The notes: generated by a model from the sequence alone, not told the origin. A DNA stretch of 64,000 bases from an uncultured Bacteroides sp. (GCF_910578895.1 NZ_CAJTSC010000008.1:1-64000), one strand, 5' to 3'; shown: positions 27,161-36,141, counted from the first letter of the stretch. Program-made: numbers and translations.

Positions 27161-28204
27161 ATGGCACAATTGAATTTTGGCGGTGTTATTGAAAATGTAA
27201 TGACCCGCGAAGAATTTCCTTTGGAAAAAGCACGTGAGATTTTAAAGGATGAAACAATCGCTGTTATCGGTTATGGCGTACAAGGTCCCGGTCAGGCATG
27301 CAACTTGCGTGACAATGGTTTCAATGTAATCGTAGGCCAGCGTCAGGGTAAGACTTATGAGAAAGCTGTGGCGGACGGTTGGGTTCCGGGTGAAACGCTG
27401 TTCGGCATTGAAGATGCTTGCCAAAAAGGTTCTATCATCATGTGTCTGCTGTCCGATGCGGCTGTAATGTCTGTATGGCCTACTCTTAAACCGTATCTGA
27501 CTCCCGGAAAGGCTCTTTACTTCTCTCACGGTTTTGCTATTACTTGGAGTGACCGCACGGGTGTGGTTCCATCTACGGATATCGATGTTATCATGGTTGC
27601 TCCTAAAGGGTCGGGTACGTCATTGCGTACGATGTTCCTCGAAGGGCGTGGCTTGAATTCTTCTTATGCTATCTATCAGGATGCTACCGGCAAGGCTTTG
27701 GACAGAACGCTGGCATTGGGTATCGGTATCGGTTCAGGTTATTTGTTTGAAACGACTTTTATCCGTGAGGCTACTTCTGACCTGACGGGTGAACGCGGTT
27801 CCTTGATGGGTGCTATTCAAGGATTGCTGTTGGCACAATACGAGGTGTTGCGCGAAAACGGTCATACTCCGTCGGAAGCATTCAATGAGACTGTTGAGGA
27901 GCTGACTCAGTCATTGATGCCGTTGTTTGCCAAGAACGGTATGGACTGGATGTATGCCAACTGCTCCACTACTGCCCAACGTGGTGCTTTGGATTGGATG
28001 ACTCCGTTCCACGATGCCATCAAGCCGGTAGTACAGAAATTGTACCAAAGTGTTAAGTCCGGTAACGAGGCCCAGATTTCTATTGACAGCAATTCTAAAC
28101 CCGACTATCGTGAGAAATTGAATGAAGAACTGAAAGCATTGCGTGAGAGCGAAATGTGGCAGACTGCCGTAACGGTTCGTAAACTTCGTCCGGAAAACAA
28201 TTGA
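27161..28204 (+). CDS. ilvC: Ketol-acid reductoisomerase, fungal/mitochondrial-like type
   Basis: A 347-residue class I KARI catalysing the second step of Val/Ile/Leu synthesis with NAD(P)H and Mg2+. The Rossmann motif is GYGVQGPGQACNLRDNG. Metal ligands lie in SDLTGERGSLMG and the C-terminal helical knot in ENGHTPSEAFNETVEELTQS. Recall of yeast Ilv5 shows long shared stretches (IDVIMVAPKGSG, SEAFNETVEE, PDYREKL, ending KLRPENN), closer than to typical proteobacterial IlvC. The cofactor loop GQRQGKTYEKA looks one residue shorter than the common GxRxGSxSWxKA form, so cofactor preference is uncertain. It closes the ilv operon. Confidence 0.96.
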   Translation: MAQLNFGGVIENVMTREEFPLEKAREILKDETIAVIGYGVQGPGQACNLRDNGFNVIVGQRQGKTYEKAVADGWVPGETLFGIEDACQKGSIIMCLLSDAAVMSVWPTLKPYLTPGKALYFSHGFAITWSDRTGVVPSTDIDVIMVAPKGSGTSLRTMFLEGRGLNSSYAIYQDATGKALDRTLALGIGIGSGYLFETTFIREATSDLTGERGSLMGAIQGLLLAQYEVLRENGHTPSEAFNETVEELTQSLMPLFAKNGMDWMYANCSTTAQRGALDWMTPFHDAIKPVVQKLYQSVKSGNEAQISIDSNSKPDYREKLNEELKALRESEMWQTAVTVRKLRPENN

Positions 28205-28235
28205 TTTTTGAGATAAATCAAGGAAAATGATAGAA

Positions 28236-28264
28236 GAAGGATGCATTGCAAGGGTGCATCCTTC
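28236..28264. terminator. Hairpin between convergent ilvC and helicase genes
   Basis: A 10-bp perfect stem GAAGGATGCA / TGCATCCTTC with a 9-nt loop, 32 nt after the ilvC stop. T tracts are poor on both sides, so termination efficiency is uncertain. Confidence 0.55.
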
Positions 28265-28324
28265 TGTCATTATGGACGAAGAAAAGAATATTCTTTCTAT
28301 AATTTCAACATGTTCACTTTTTCA

Positions 28325-30223
28325 TTACTTGTCATTGATTTTCTTTATATATTCCAGCAGTTTTTTATAGAAAGCATGATGACTCAATGTATTTGCTTCT
28401 CCCAATATAACCAGTTTCATGCGTGCTCTTGTTATCGCTACGTTCATTCTGCGTAAATCGTTCAGGAAACCGATTTGACCTTCTTCATTGGCACGTACTA
28501 AACTGATAAAGATGACATCGCGCTCTTGTCCTTGAAATCCATCAACGGTGTTGACCGTTATTTGGTTACGGTAAGGACGCAGAACAGTACTGCCTTTTAT
28601 TTTTTCCCGTAGGTATTGCACTTGTGCTTTGTAGGGTGATATCAACCCGAAGTCGATACGCTCTTCAAGAATACGGTTGCCGCCTATGCGCTGGATGTAC
28701 GCTTCCAACTCTTTTAGTAATAAATGGGCTTCCTCTTTGTTGATGCGTCCGAATGTCTCCCCAACAAATTGTTCCTTGAAATCCATATCGGAAGTATCAA
28801 CCCATGTGACTGGAGTATCCCAGTCCAGTATTCCCCGGTGGCGTATTTCCGGAGCCGCTTCCAGTGCTCCGTCATAAAACCAGTCCGAGGAGAAGCGCAT
28901 AATATCTTCGTGCATGCGATATTGCACTTTCAACAGGGATACGGCGAACGGTTTGTTGGTTACGACCTTTTCCATTAATGTATGTTCTAATCCGCCGCGT
29001 GCGGCTTCGTGACATTTGATGGTGGGCGGCAGTTGGCAGTGGTCTCCTGCCAATATCACCCGGTCTGCTTTACGGATAGCTATCCAACAGGCTGCCTCTA
29101 AGGCTTGGGCTGCTTCATCAATGAACAACGTGCCGAAACGGCGACCGTTCAGGAGACGGTGATTGCTGCTTACGAGAGTGGAGGCTATGACGTGGGCGCT
29201 GTCGAACAGATCGGAGTTGATTTGTATTTCCAGTGCCGTGGCACGGTCGCGCAGGCGGCTTATGCGACTACGTATTCCTTCGCGTTCGTCATAACTGCCA
29301 CGGCGGGTTTTACCGCTCAATTGCCGCAGTTCTTTACGTATGCTCCATAGTTCGGGGTAATGCGGATGATTCTCGAAACGGCGTTCGTAGGTGAAAGATA
29401 ACATTTTGTCGTTGACGCGTGTGGGGTTTCCGATGCGTAGTACATTTACCCCTCTATCCACCAACTTTTCGGAAATCCAATCGACCGCCATATTGCTTTG
29501 GGCGCAAACCAATACTTGTGGTTCACGGTGCAGGGTTTCGTAGATGGCTTCTACGAGGGTAGTGGTTTTACCTGTTCCAGGCGGACCATGTACGACAGCT
29601 ACATCCTTGGTACATAATACTTTGTTGACAGCTGTCTCTTGTGTCGGGTTCAGCCAAGGAAAACGTACCGGATACAGTTCTCGAAAACCGGCTTTAATTG
29701 TACCCAATAGTGTATCCCGCAATTGTGCAAGCCGATTGCTTTTGGCGCGCAGGGTATCTTCCAAAGCTTCAAACATCGTGCGATAAGAAGTCTCATCGAA
29801 ATAAAGTTGTACACCGAGGTTGTCTGCAGACTGTACATCCAGAATGGCTTCTGTGCCGGGCATGACCACTACCATGCGCGTTTCGTCCGCATAGCTGACA
29901 GTGGCTGTGAAATTAAAGTAGGTGATTTTACCATCTGCAGACTGATGGAAAAAACAGACAGGACGTCCGAACTCGAAATTATGTTCTATATCGGTGTTTT
30001 CGGTACGAGTGATTTCTATAACCAGTTGGTTCAACGAGTTATAATAACTCCGTCCCGCTACGGAAGGATACCAGCACAGTCCTCGTTTGACTTTGCGGAT
30101 AATACCCATGTTCTCCGTTTGCCGCTTGAACTCCTCTTTTTCGTATTCATACTCCATGCGCAATAGAAGTTGCTGCCGTTGAAGGTGTATGATGGGCGAT
30201 TGTATATCGTTGTTTCTATTCAT
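28325..30223 (-). CDS. SF1 helicase/ATPase of the UPF1/IGHMBP2 type
   Basis: A 632-residue SF1B helicase. The ATG at 30223 (MNRNND) is preferred over the longer frame. Motifs: Q-motif/Walker A NPTQETAVNKV...GPPGTGKTTT, Walker B FIDEAAQA, GDHCQLPPT (motif III), VQYRM (motif IV), VNTVDGFQGQERDVI (motif V) and MNVAITRARMKLVILG (motif VI). An insertion between motifs Ia and II is coiled-coil rich. These proteins unwind DNA or RNA; Bacteroidetes members are unstudied. It is a lone leftward gene, convergent with ilvC. The N-terminal ~170 residues form a beta-rich domain as in IGHMBP2-like proteins. Confidence 0.88.
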   Translation of the reverse strand: MNRNNDIQSPIIHLQRQQLLLRMEYEYEKEEFKRQTENMGIIRKVKRGLCWYPSVAGRSYYNSLNQLVIEITRTENTDIEHNFEFGRPVCFFHQSADGKITYFNFTATVSYADETRMVVVMPGTEAILDVQSADNLGVQLYFDETSYRTMFEALEDTLRAKSNRLAQLRDTLLGTIKAGFRELYPVRFPWLNPTQETAVNKVLCTKDVAVVHGPPGTGKTTTLVEAIYETLHREPQVLVCAQSNMAVDWISEKLVDRGVNVLRIGNPTRVNDKMLSFTYERRFENHPHYPELWSIRKELRQLSGKTRRGSYDEREGIRSRISRLRDRATALEIQINSDLFDSAHVIASTLVSSNHRLLNGRRFGTLFIDEAAQALEAACWIAIRKADRVILAGDHCQLPPTIKCHEAARGGLEHTLMEKVVTNKPFAVSLLKVQYRMHEDIMRFSSDWFYDGALEAAPEIRHRGILDWDTPVTWVDTSDMDFKEQFVGETFGRINKEEAHLLLKELEAYIQRIGGNRILEERIDFGLISPYKAQVQYLREKIKGSTVLRPYRNQITVNTVDGFQGQERDVIFISLVRANEEGQIGFLNDLRRMNVAITRARMKLVILGEANTLSHHAFYKKLLEYIKKINDK

Positions 30224-30391
30224 GCTTATTATTGTAAAATTCTGCGGCACACTGTGCTTTCTGGGGTAATTACTTTTCCGCAAAGGTAATAAATCCTTGC
30301 TTTTAAGGGAAGAAATGTCCTGTTTTGTTAAATTTTTCTTTCTTTAAGTCACAACGCTTAAGAACTCCGACTGATTATTGCGAGTTTTCCC

Positions 30392-30399
30392 TATATTTG
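30392..30399 (+). promoter_or_regulatory. -7 promoter box before the steroid gene trio
   Basis: TATATTTG, 20 nt before the 5-alpha-reductase start, matches TAnnTTTG. A proper -33 TTTG at the expected distance is not evident. Confidence 0.5.
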
Positions 30400-30419
30400 T
30401 GATACTTAAATAAAAGAGT

Positions 30420-31190
30420 ATGAGTGAGGAAGGGTTTCATATATTCTTGGGGGTGATGTGTGCGGTTGCTCTTTTTGTGTTTATCGCACTTTATTTTATT
30501 AAAGCCGGATACGGTATGTTCCGTTCCGCATCGTGGGGATATGCCATTGATAACAAGTTGGCATGGGTATTGATGGAAGCTCCGGTTTTCATTGTCATGT
30601 TCTGGCTATGGGGTAAGAGCGGGGTCGGTTTTGCCATGCCGGTATATTTGTTCTTTCTGTTGTTTCAATTGCATTATTTTCAAAGGTCATTTGTTTTTCC
30701 TTTTTTGCTGAATGGAAAGAGTCGAATGCCGATAACTATTATGGTTATGGGGATTGTGTTCAATGTCCTGAATGGAATAATGCAGGCAGGCGGACTGTTT
30801 TACTTTGCTCCTGAAGAGTTGTATACCGGCAGTTTGGAATATCTGTTACGACCTCATGCGCTGACAGGAATCCTGTTGTTTCTGGCAGGTATGTTTGTAA
30901 ATCTTCATTCTGATTATGTGATTCGTCATTTGCGTAAACCGGGCGATACAAGACATTATCTTCCATCAAAGGGATTCTATCGCTATGTCACTTCTGCCAA
31001 TTATTTCGGTGAACTGATAGAATGGACAGGTTTTGCCATACTTACCGCTTCGCCTGCCGCATGGGTGTTTGTATGGTGGACTTTTGCAAACCTTGTGCCT
31101 CGTGCTGATGCCATTTATCGTCATTACCGAAAGGAATTCGGTGATGAGGCGGTAGGGAAGCGTAAACGTATCATTCCCTATATCTATTGA
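30420..31190 (+). CDS. Steroid 5-alpha-reductase family membrane enzyme (5AR)
   Basis: A 256-residue multi-pass membrane protein of the SRD5A family (3-oxo-5-alpha-steroid 4-dehydrogenase). Residues matching the human enzyme: E53 in LMEAPVF, HYFQR (85-89) for HYFHR, NLHSDYVIRHLRKPG (161-175), and the signature ANYFGELIEW (193-202) with catalytic-region Asn/Glu. RHYRKEFGDE and IIPYIY close the family C-terminus. It would reduce the delta-4 bond of a 3-oxo steroid to the 5-alpha (allo) form using NAD(P)H in the inner membrane. It is followed by a BaiCD-like flavoprotein and an SDR, the same trio reported for iso-allolithocholic acid formation in gut Bacteroidales. The substrate is inferred from that report. 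Confidence 0.88.
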   Translation: MSEEGFHIFLGVMCAVALFVFIALYFIKAGYGMFRSASWGYAIDNKLAWVLMEAPVFIVMFWLWGKSGVGFAMPVYLFFLLFQLHYFQRSFVFPFLLNGKSRMPITIMVMGIVFNVLNGIMQAGGLFYFAPEELYTGSLEYLLRPHALTGILLFLAGMFVNLHSDYVIRHLRKPGDTRHYLPSKGFYRYVTSANYFGELIEWTGFAILTASPAAWVFVWWTFANLVPRADAIYRHYRKEFGDEAVGKRKRIIPYIY

Positions 31191-31266
31191 AGAATTAATA
31201 TTGATAAGTTGATTATTCGTACTTATTTAAATTTGGAACCATAAATCTAAAAACATAAATTTTTTC

Positions 31267-32517
31267 ATGAAATCACAATTATTTACTCCGGTTACTTTCG
31301 GACCACTGACTCTTCGTAACCGTACCATCCGTTCGGCTGCTTTTGAGAGCATGTGCCCGAATAATGCTCCTTCGGACATGTTGCTTGATTATCATCGCTC
31401 AGTTGCGGCAGGTGGCGTTGGTATGACTACTGTAGCCTATGCGGCCGTTACTCAAAGCGGGCTTTCTTTCGATCGCCAGTTGTGGATGCGTCCCGAAATA
31501 GTTCCGGGACTTCGTAGGCTGACCGATGCGGTACATGCCGAAGGTGCTGCCGTAGGGATTCAGTTGGGACATTGCGGCAATATGTCTCACAAGAGCATTT
31601 GCGGGTGCACACCTGTCGGGGCAAGTAGCGGATTTAATCTGTATTCACCTACTTTCGTGCGCGGATTGCGTGCCGATGAATTGCCGGACATGGCTCGTGC
31701 CTATGGGCGGGCGGTGAATCTTGCCCGTGAGGCGGGTTTTGATGCTGTGGAAATCCATGCAGGACATGGTTACCTTATAAGTCAGTTCCTTTCGCCTTCT
31801 ACCAACCATCGCAAGGATGAATTCGGTGGCTCTTTGCAGAACCGTATGCGTTTTATGGATATGGTGATGGAAGAGGTAATGAAGGCTGCCGGTCGCGATA
31901 TGGCAGTGTTTGTGAAAATGAATATGCGCGATGGATTTCGGGGAGGCATGGAGATAGAAGAGGCGTTGCAAGTGGGTAAACGCCTTGAATGGTCGGGGGT
32001 ACACGGGCTGGTGTTGAGTGGCGGGTTTGTAAGTAAAGCGCCTATGTACGTGATGCGTGGAGAGATGCCTATTCGTAGTATGACGCACTACATGACGTGC
32101 TGGTGGTTGAGGTATGGAGTACGCATGGCAGGTAAATGGATGATATCGGCCGAACCGTTTAAAGAAGCCTATTTCTTGGAAGATGCTTTGAAATTCCGTA
32201 CGGAACTGAAAATACCCTTGATATATGTGGGTGGATTGGTGTCACGTTCCAAAATAGATGAGGTGCTGGACAATGGCTTTGATGCCGTACAAATGGCGCG
32301 TGCCTTGCTCAACGAACCTGGGTTTGTAAACCGTATGCGCGCAGAGGAGAATGCCCGCTGCAATTGTAAACATAGTAATTACTGTATAGCCCGGATGTAT
32401 TCTATTGAAATGGCTTGTCATCAACATTTAACGGAAGAACTTCCCCGTTATCTGAAAAAGGAGATAGAAAAAATCGAGACCAAAGAGGTGTTACGCCTTG
32501 AAACCGATAACTTATAA
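31267..32517 (+). CDS. Old-yellow-enzyme family 5-beta-reductase-like flavoprotein (BaiCD-like)
   Basis: A 416-residue NADH:flavin oxidoreductase/OYE. The TIM barrel binds FMN; HAGHGYLISQFLSPSTNHRKDEFG (from about residue 164) contains the active-site His pair and Tyr169. GGLVSRSKIDEVLDNGFDAVQMARALL is the C-terminal FMN phosphate site. A cysteine cluster near residues 358-376 (CNCKHSNYC...AC) resembles the Fe-S site of BaiCD/2,4-dienoyl-CoA reductases, but the second flavin domain of those long enzymes is absent. Family relatives reduce the delta-4 or delta-6 bond of oxo-bile acids to the 5-beta form. It is the middle gene of the trio, 76 nt after 5AR and 9 nt before the SDR. 5-beta-reductase activity is inferred from the known cluster. 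Confidence 0.85.
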   Translation: MKSQLFTPVTFGPLTLRNRTIRSAAFESMCPNNAPSDMLLDYHRSVAAGGVGMTTVAYAAVTQSGLSFDRQLWMRPEIVPGLRRLTDAVHAEGAAVGIQLGHCGNMSHKSICGCTPVGASSGFNLYSPTFVRGLRADELPDMARAYGRAVNLAREAGFDAVEIHAGHGYLISQFLSPSTNHRKDEFGGSLQNRMRFMDMVMEEVMKAAGRDMAVFVKMNMRDGFRGGMEIEEALQVGKRLEWSGVHGLVLSGGFVSKAPMYVMRGEMPIRSMTHYMTCWWLRYGVRMAGKWMISAEPFKEAYFLEDALKFRTELKIPLIYVGGLVSRSKIDEVLDNGFDAVQMARALLNEPGFVNRMRAEENARCNCKHSNYCIARMYSIEMACHQHLTEELPRYLKKEIEKIETKEVLRLETDNL

Positions 32518-32526
32518 TTAACAACT

Positions 32527-33366
32527 GTGAAACTTGCTATCATAACCGGTGCCGATGGCGGTATGGGAACGGAGATAACGCGTGCTGTGGCTAAAGCCGG
32601 ATATAAAATCATTATGGCCTGTTACCACCCGGAAAAGGGGGAAAGGGTAAGGGAAATGCTGGCGCGTGATACTGATAATCCTTACATTGAGGTAATGGGG
32701 GTTGATTTGTCTTCGTTTGCATCTGTGGCGTTCTTTGCCGAAAAAGTATTGAAACGTGGCGATACGGTCAACTTGCTGATGAACAATGCCGGGACAATGG
32801 AAACGGAGTGTTACATCACGGAAGACGGCCTGGAGCGAACAGTGAGTATCAATTATGCTGCTCCCTATCTGTTGACGCGTAAACTTCTTCCTTTGATGGG
32901 AAAGGGAAGCCGTATCGTGAATATGGTCTCTTGCACGTATGCTATCGGGCATCTCGATTTTCCGGATTTTTTTCTTCGGGGAAGGAAAGGAAGCTTCTGG
33001 CGTATACCTGTTTATAGTAATACGAAATTAGCATTGACCTTGTTTACAATTGAGCTTGCCAATCGTGTAAAGGAAAAAGGAATTGTGGTGAATGCTGCTG
33101 ATCCGGGTATTGTTTCCACCAATATCATAACAATGCACATGTGGTTCGACTCATTGACAGATATATTCTTCCGCCCTTTTATCCGTACTCCTAAGCAAGG
33201 AGCGGCAACGGCTGTTCATCTGTTACTGGATGAGGATACAGGGAAGCGTACAGGTACTTTGAATGTAAACTGCCACCTCAAACCGCTTTCTGCGAAATAT
33301 GTCAATCATGTGCAGATGCAGGAGTTGTGGGATAGGACGGAACGGATAGTAGAGAAGTGGCTATAA
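32527..33366 (+). CDS. Short-chain dehydrogenase, 3-beta-hydroxysteroid dehydrogenase-like
   Basis: A 279-residue SDR starting with GTG at 32527, 9 nt after the preceding stop. Classical motifs: TGADGGMG (7-14) for NAD(P), NNAG (86-89), Ser135, and YSNTK giving the catalytic Y163 and K167. A mammalian-RDH-like extension follows (ADPGIVSTNI). In the reported Bacteroidales cluster the third gene is a 3-beta-HSDH that makes the iso (3-beta-OH) product from 3-oxo bile acids. Gene order and spacing match here. Direction and cofactor cannot be told from sequence. It ends the operon before a bidirectional terminator. Confidence 0.85.
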   Translation: MKLAIITGADGGMGTEITRAVAKAGYKIIMACYHPEKGERVREMLARDTDNPYIEVMGVDLSSFASVAFFAEKVLKRGDTVNLLMNNAGTMETECYITEDGLERTVSINYAAPYLLTRKLLPLMGKGSRIVNMVSCTYAIGHLDFPDFFLRGRKGSFWRIPVYSNTKLALTLFTIELANRVKEKGIVVNAADPGIVSTNIITMHMWFDSLTDIFFRPFIRTPKQGAATAVHLLLDEDTGKRTGTLNVNCHLKPLSAKYVNHVQMQELWDRTERIVEKWL

Positions 33367-33380
33367 AACAAGAAAAAAGC

Positions 33381-33430
33381 GTATTGAAATAAAGATGAGA
33401 ACATAAAAAAATATTTCAATACACTTTATT
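33381..33430. terminator. Bidirectional terminator, SDR / pfkA
   Basis: An 11-bp stem GTATTGAAATA / TATTTCAATAC (33381-33391, 33412-33422) with an A-rich loop, followed by a T-rich run on the + strand and preceded by A-rich DNA for the minus strand. It lies between convergent genes. Confidence 0.7.
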
Positions 33431-33453
33431 CCTTTTATTTTATTGCATTTCAA

Positions 33454-34434
33454 TTAGATAGAAAGCGCTCTCAATACATTTACCAAATCTTTCTTGATAG
33501 GCTTGTCGTTTTTGATAGCTTTTGTGAAAGGCACATAAACCACTTCGTCATGGTCTATACCAATCATTACGTTACGCTGTCCTTCCATGATAGCATCGAT
33601 TGCAGCTGCGCCTAAACGGCTGGCAAGAATACGATCGTGTGCCGTGGGACTGCCGCCGCGTTGCAGGTGTCCGAGGATGGTAACACGTACATCATATTGG
33701 GGATATTCGTTTTTTACACGTTCCGCATAGTGCATCGCTCCACCGGTCAGTTCGCTTTCGGCAACAAGTACGATGCTGCTGTTCTTGGATTTGCGAAAAC
33801 CGTTCTTGATGAATTCTTCCAATTGGTCAACTTCCGTACTGAATTCCGGAATAATAGCAGCTTCTGCTCCGGATGCGATAGCACCGTTTAAGGCAAGGAA
33901 TCCGGCATCACGTCCCATAACTTCAACGAAGAAAAGACGTTCGTGAGAAGTAGCGGTATCACGAATCTTGTCTACGGCATCCAAAATTGTATTTAAAGCG
34001 GTGTCATAACCGATAGTAGTGTCTGTTCCGTAAAGGTCGTTGTCAATAGTTCCCGGCAAACCGATACAAGGTACATCAAATTCCTGCGCAAAGATACGTG
34101 CACCTGTCAGAGAACCGTCTCCGCCAATAATGACCAAGGCATCAATACCTTCCTTTTTCATGTTATCGTATGCGATTTGACGTCCTTCGGGAGTCGTAAA
34201 CTCTTTACAGCGCGCTGTTTTCAAGATAGTACCGCCCAGTTGGATGATGTTACTTACATTTTGGCTTTTGAATTCTTTAATTTCACCGGTCACTAATCCT
34301 TTATAACCTCTATATATACCTTTTACTTGAAGTCCATTGTAAATAGCTGTACGTGTCACCGCACGAATTGCTGCATTCATTCCCGGAGCGTCACCGCCCG
34401 ATGTTAAAATACCGATACACTTAATTGTTCCCAT
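33454..34434 (-). CDS. pfkA: ATP-dependent 6-phosphofructokinase
   Basis: A 326-residue PFK that phosphorylates fructose 6-phosphate in glycolysis. GGDGS (about residue 104) with Gly after the two Gly-Asp positions is the ATP-type signature rather than the PPi type. PGTIDNDLYGTD holds the catalytic Asp, and VMGRDAGFLAL and HLQRGGSPTAHDR bind the sugar phosphate. The length equals bacterial PfkA. It lies 66 nt downstream of ispH and has its own -7 box at 34482-34489. Confidence 0.96.
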   Translation of the reverse strand: MGTIKCIGILTSGGDAPGMNAAIRAVTRTAIYNGLQVKGIYRGYKGLVTGEIKEFKSQNVSNIIQLGGTILKTARCKEFTTPEGRQIAYDNMKKEGIDALVIIGGDGSLTGARIFAQEFDVPCIGLPGTIDNDLYGTDTTIGYDTALNTILDAVDKIRDTATSHERLFFVEVMGRDAGFLALNGAIASGAEAAIIPEFSTEVDQLEEFIKNGFRKSKNSSIVLVAESELTGGAMHYAERVKNEYPQYDVRVTILGHLQRGGSPTAHDRILASRLGAAAIDAIMEGQRNVMIGIDHDEVVYVPFTKAIKNDKPIKKDLVNVLRALSI

Positions 34435-34481
34435 AACAATCTCCTTATTTAGTATTAATAATTGCCTTAAAAAACTGTTGG

Positions 34482-34489
34482 CAAAGATA
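34482..34489 (-). promoter_or_regulatory. -7 promoter box for pfkA
   Basis: TATCTTTG on the minus strand, 48 nt before the pfkA start and just past the ispH stop. Suggests pfkA is also expressed apart from cmk-ispH. Confidence 0.5.
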
Positions 34490-34500
34490 ACAAAAGCTTT

Positions 34501-35364
34501 TTAAATCCGTGATTTTATAGCTTTGGATATTTCTTCCATTAACCATTTGGGGGTGGAAGTCGCTCCACATACGCCAATGGACTCTGCATCAATGAGTAAT
34601 TGACTGTCTATTTCCTCTGCACTGTCAATAAAATGTGAGTTGGGATTTACCTTTTTACATTCGTTGAACAGAATTTTTCCATTGGAACTTTTCTTGCCAC
34701 TGACAAAAAATACCAAATCGTGTGACGCCGCGAATTTTCGGATATTTGGAATACGGTTGGCCACTTGCCGGCATATTGTGTCATAATATTCGAAAGTGAC
34801 ATCCGAAGATATATGCTCTTTTATATATTCCACAATCTTTTGGAACTCATCCAACGATTTGGTAGTTTGGGAATAGAGACGTATACTTTTGCTGAAATCC
34901 AATGACTTGGCTTCTTCCGGGTTCTCTATAACGATTGCTTCTCCTGTGGTTTGTCCTACCAGTCCTAAAACTTCGGCGTGCCCGTTCTTTCCGTAGATGA
35001 CGATTTGTTTCTCTTCATCATCTTCTTGGGTATATTCCTGTTTTATTTTTTTTTGTAAGCGGAGAACTACCGGACAGGTGGCATCAATGATTTCGATGTT
35101 GTTACGTCTGGCTGTTACATAGGTTTCTGGCGGTTCGCCATGTGCCCGTAATAATACTTTAACATTGTGCAAATGGTTGAATTCCTCATGGTTGATAGTA
35201 ATGAGTCCCATTGCTTTCAAACGTTCCACTTCACGACTATTGTGCACAATGTCTCCCAAGCAGTATAATGTTCCACCTTTGGATAACTCTTCTTCTGCTT
35301 TATTGATTGCGGTAACTACTCCGAAGCAGAAACCGGAACCTTCATCTATTTCCACTTTTGTCAT
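34501..35364 (-). CDS. ispH: 4-hydroxy-3-methylbut-2-enyl diphosphate reductase
   Basis: A 287-residue IspH/LytB, last step of the MEP isoprenoid pathway, giving IPP and DMAPP. The start ATG at 35364 (MTKVEIDEGSGFCFGV) fits the family better than the 11 codons upstream. Three cluster cysteines are visible: C13 in GFCFGV, one in DATCPVV and one in GVCGATSTP, ligands of the [4Fe-4S] cluster; TSTPKW is the C-terminal signature. It starts 10 nt after the cmk stop. The cmk-ispH pairing recalls the fused or adjacent genes in other bacteria. Confidence 0.95.
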   Translation of the reverse strand: MTKVEIDEGSGFCFGVVTAINKAEEELSKGGTLYCLGDIVHNSREVERLKAMGLITINHEEFNHLHNVKVLLRAHGEPPETYVTARRNNIEIIDATCPVVLRLQKKIKQEYTQEDDEEKQIVIYGKNGHAEVLGLVGQTTGEAIVIENPEEAKSLDFSKSIRLYSQTTKSLDEFQKIVEYIKEHISSDVTFEYYDTICRQVANRIPNIRKFAASHDLVFFVSGKKSSNGKILFNECKKVNPNSHFIDSAEEIDSQLLIDAESIGVCGATSTPKWLMEEISKAIKSRI

Positions 35365-35374
35365 ATTGTTAGGG

Positions 35375-36064
35375 CTATGCTTTGCAAACCTTGTCAAACT
35401 GTTCCGCCAGCCATGCTTTTTGTTGGGAAATAGTCATGTCGCTGTTATCCAATAGCAACGCATCATCAGCTTTGCGGAGTGGACTGACTTCTCTGTTTTG
35501 GTCTATATAATCCCGTTGTTTTACATTTTTCAGGATTTCATCGAATCCGGCTTCCTCTCCTTTGGCTTTTAATTCATCGTATCTGCGCTGTGCGCGTATT
35601 TCGGGAGAAGCTGTTACAAAAATCTTGAGTTCGGCATCCGGAAATACTGTCGTGCCGATATCTCGGCCATCCATTACAATACCTTTGGCTTTTCCCATTG
35701 CCTGTTGTTGGGCTACCATTGCTTCACGTACGAAGTCTAAGGCGGCAATGGGGCTGACATGAGAAGACACTTCCATAGTGCGGATTTTCTTTTCTACATT
35801 AATGCCGTTCAAGTAGGTTTCAGGGCATCCGGTTTCCGGGTTCAACTGGAAGGATACATGAATATCCTTGATTTGCTGTTTTAATTTTTCCGTATTGATG
35901 TTGTTTCCTGTGAATATGCCGTTCTCCATACTATATAAGGTGACGGCACGATACATGGCTCCACTATCTATGTAAATATAGCCTATTTCGCGGGCAAGGT
36001 CTTTGGCCATAGTGCTTTTTCCACATGAGGAAAAACCATCGATTGCGATTGTTATCTTTTTCAT
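35375..36064 (-). CDS. cmk: Cytidylate kinase
   Basis: A 229-residue CMP/dCMP kinase. The ATG at 36064 (MKKITIAIDGFSSCGKST) puts the P-loop GFSSCGKST at residues ~10-18; the 24 upstream codons are not typical. DGRDIGTTVFPDAELKIFVTAS and RRYDELKAKG are Cmk signatures. It provides CDP for nucleotide and phospholipid synthesis. It is the first gene of a leftward cmk-ispH-(pfkA) run; a TATCTTTG -7 box lies at 36134-36141. Confidence 0.95.
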   Translation of the reverse strand: MKKITIAIDGFSSCGKSTMAKDLAREIGYIYIDSGAMYRAVTLYSMENGIFTGNNINTEKLKQQIKDIHVSFQLNPETGCPETYLNGINVEKKIRTMEVSSHVSPIAALDFVREAMVAQQQAMGKAKGIVMDGRDIGTTVFPDAELKIFVTASPEIRAQRRYDELKAKGEEAGFDEILKNVKQRDYIDQNREVSPLRKADDALLLDNSDMTISQQKAWLAEQFDKVCKA

Positions 36065-36133
36065 TTGAAATGATTTTATATAGCATAATTCTTCCTGACA
36101 GGAAAAAATAGATGTCTCATTTAAAATTCTTGC

Positions 36134-36141
36134 CAAAGATA
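36134..36141 (-). promoter_or_regulatory. -7 promoter box for cmk-ispH
   Basis: TATCTTTG on the minus strand, 70 nt before the cmk start. Confidence 0.5.

Noticed and set aside
30420..33366. A fatty-acid enoyl-reductase role for the trio
   Set aside because: SRD5A-specific residues and the BaiCD-like OYE argue for steroids; no acyl-carrier or CoA genes adjoin.
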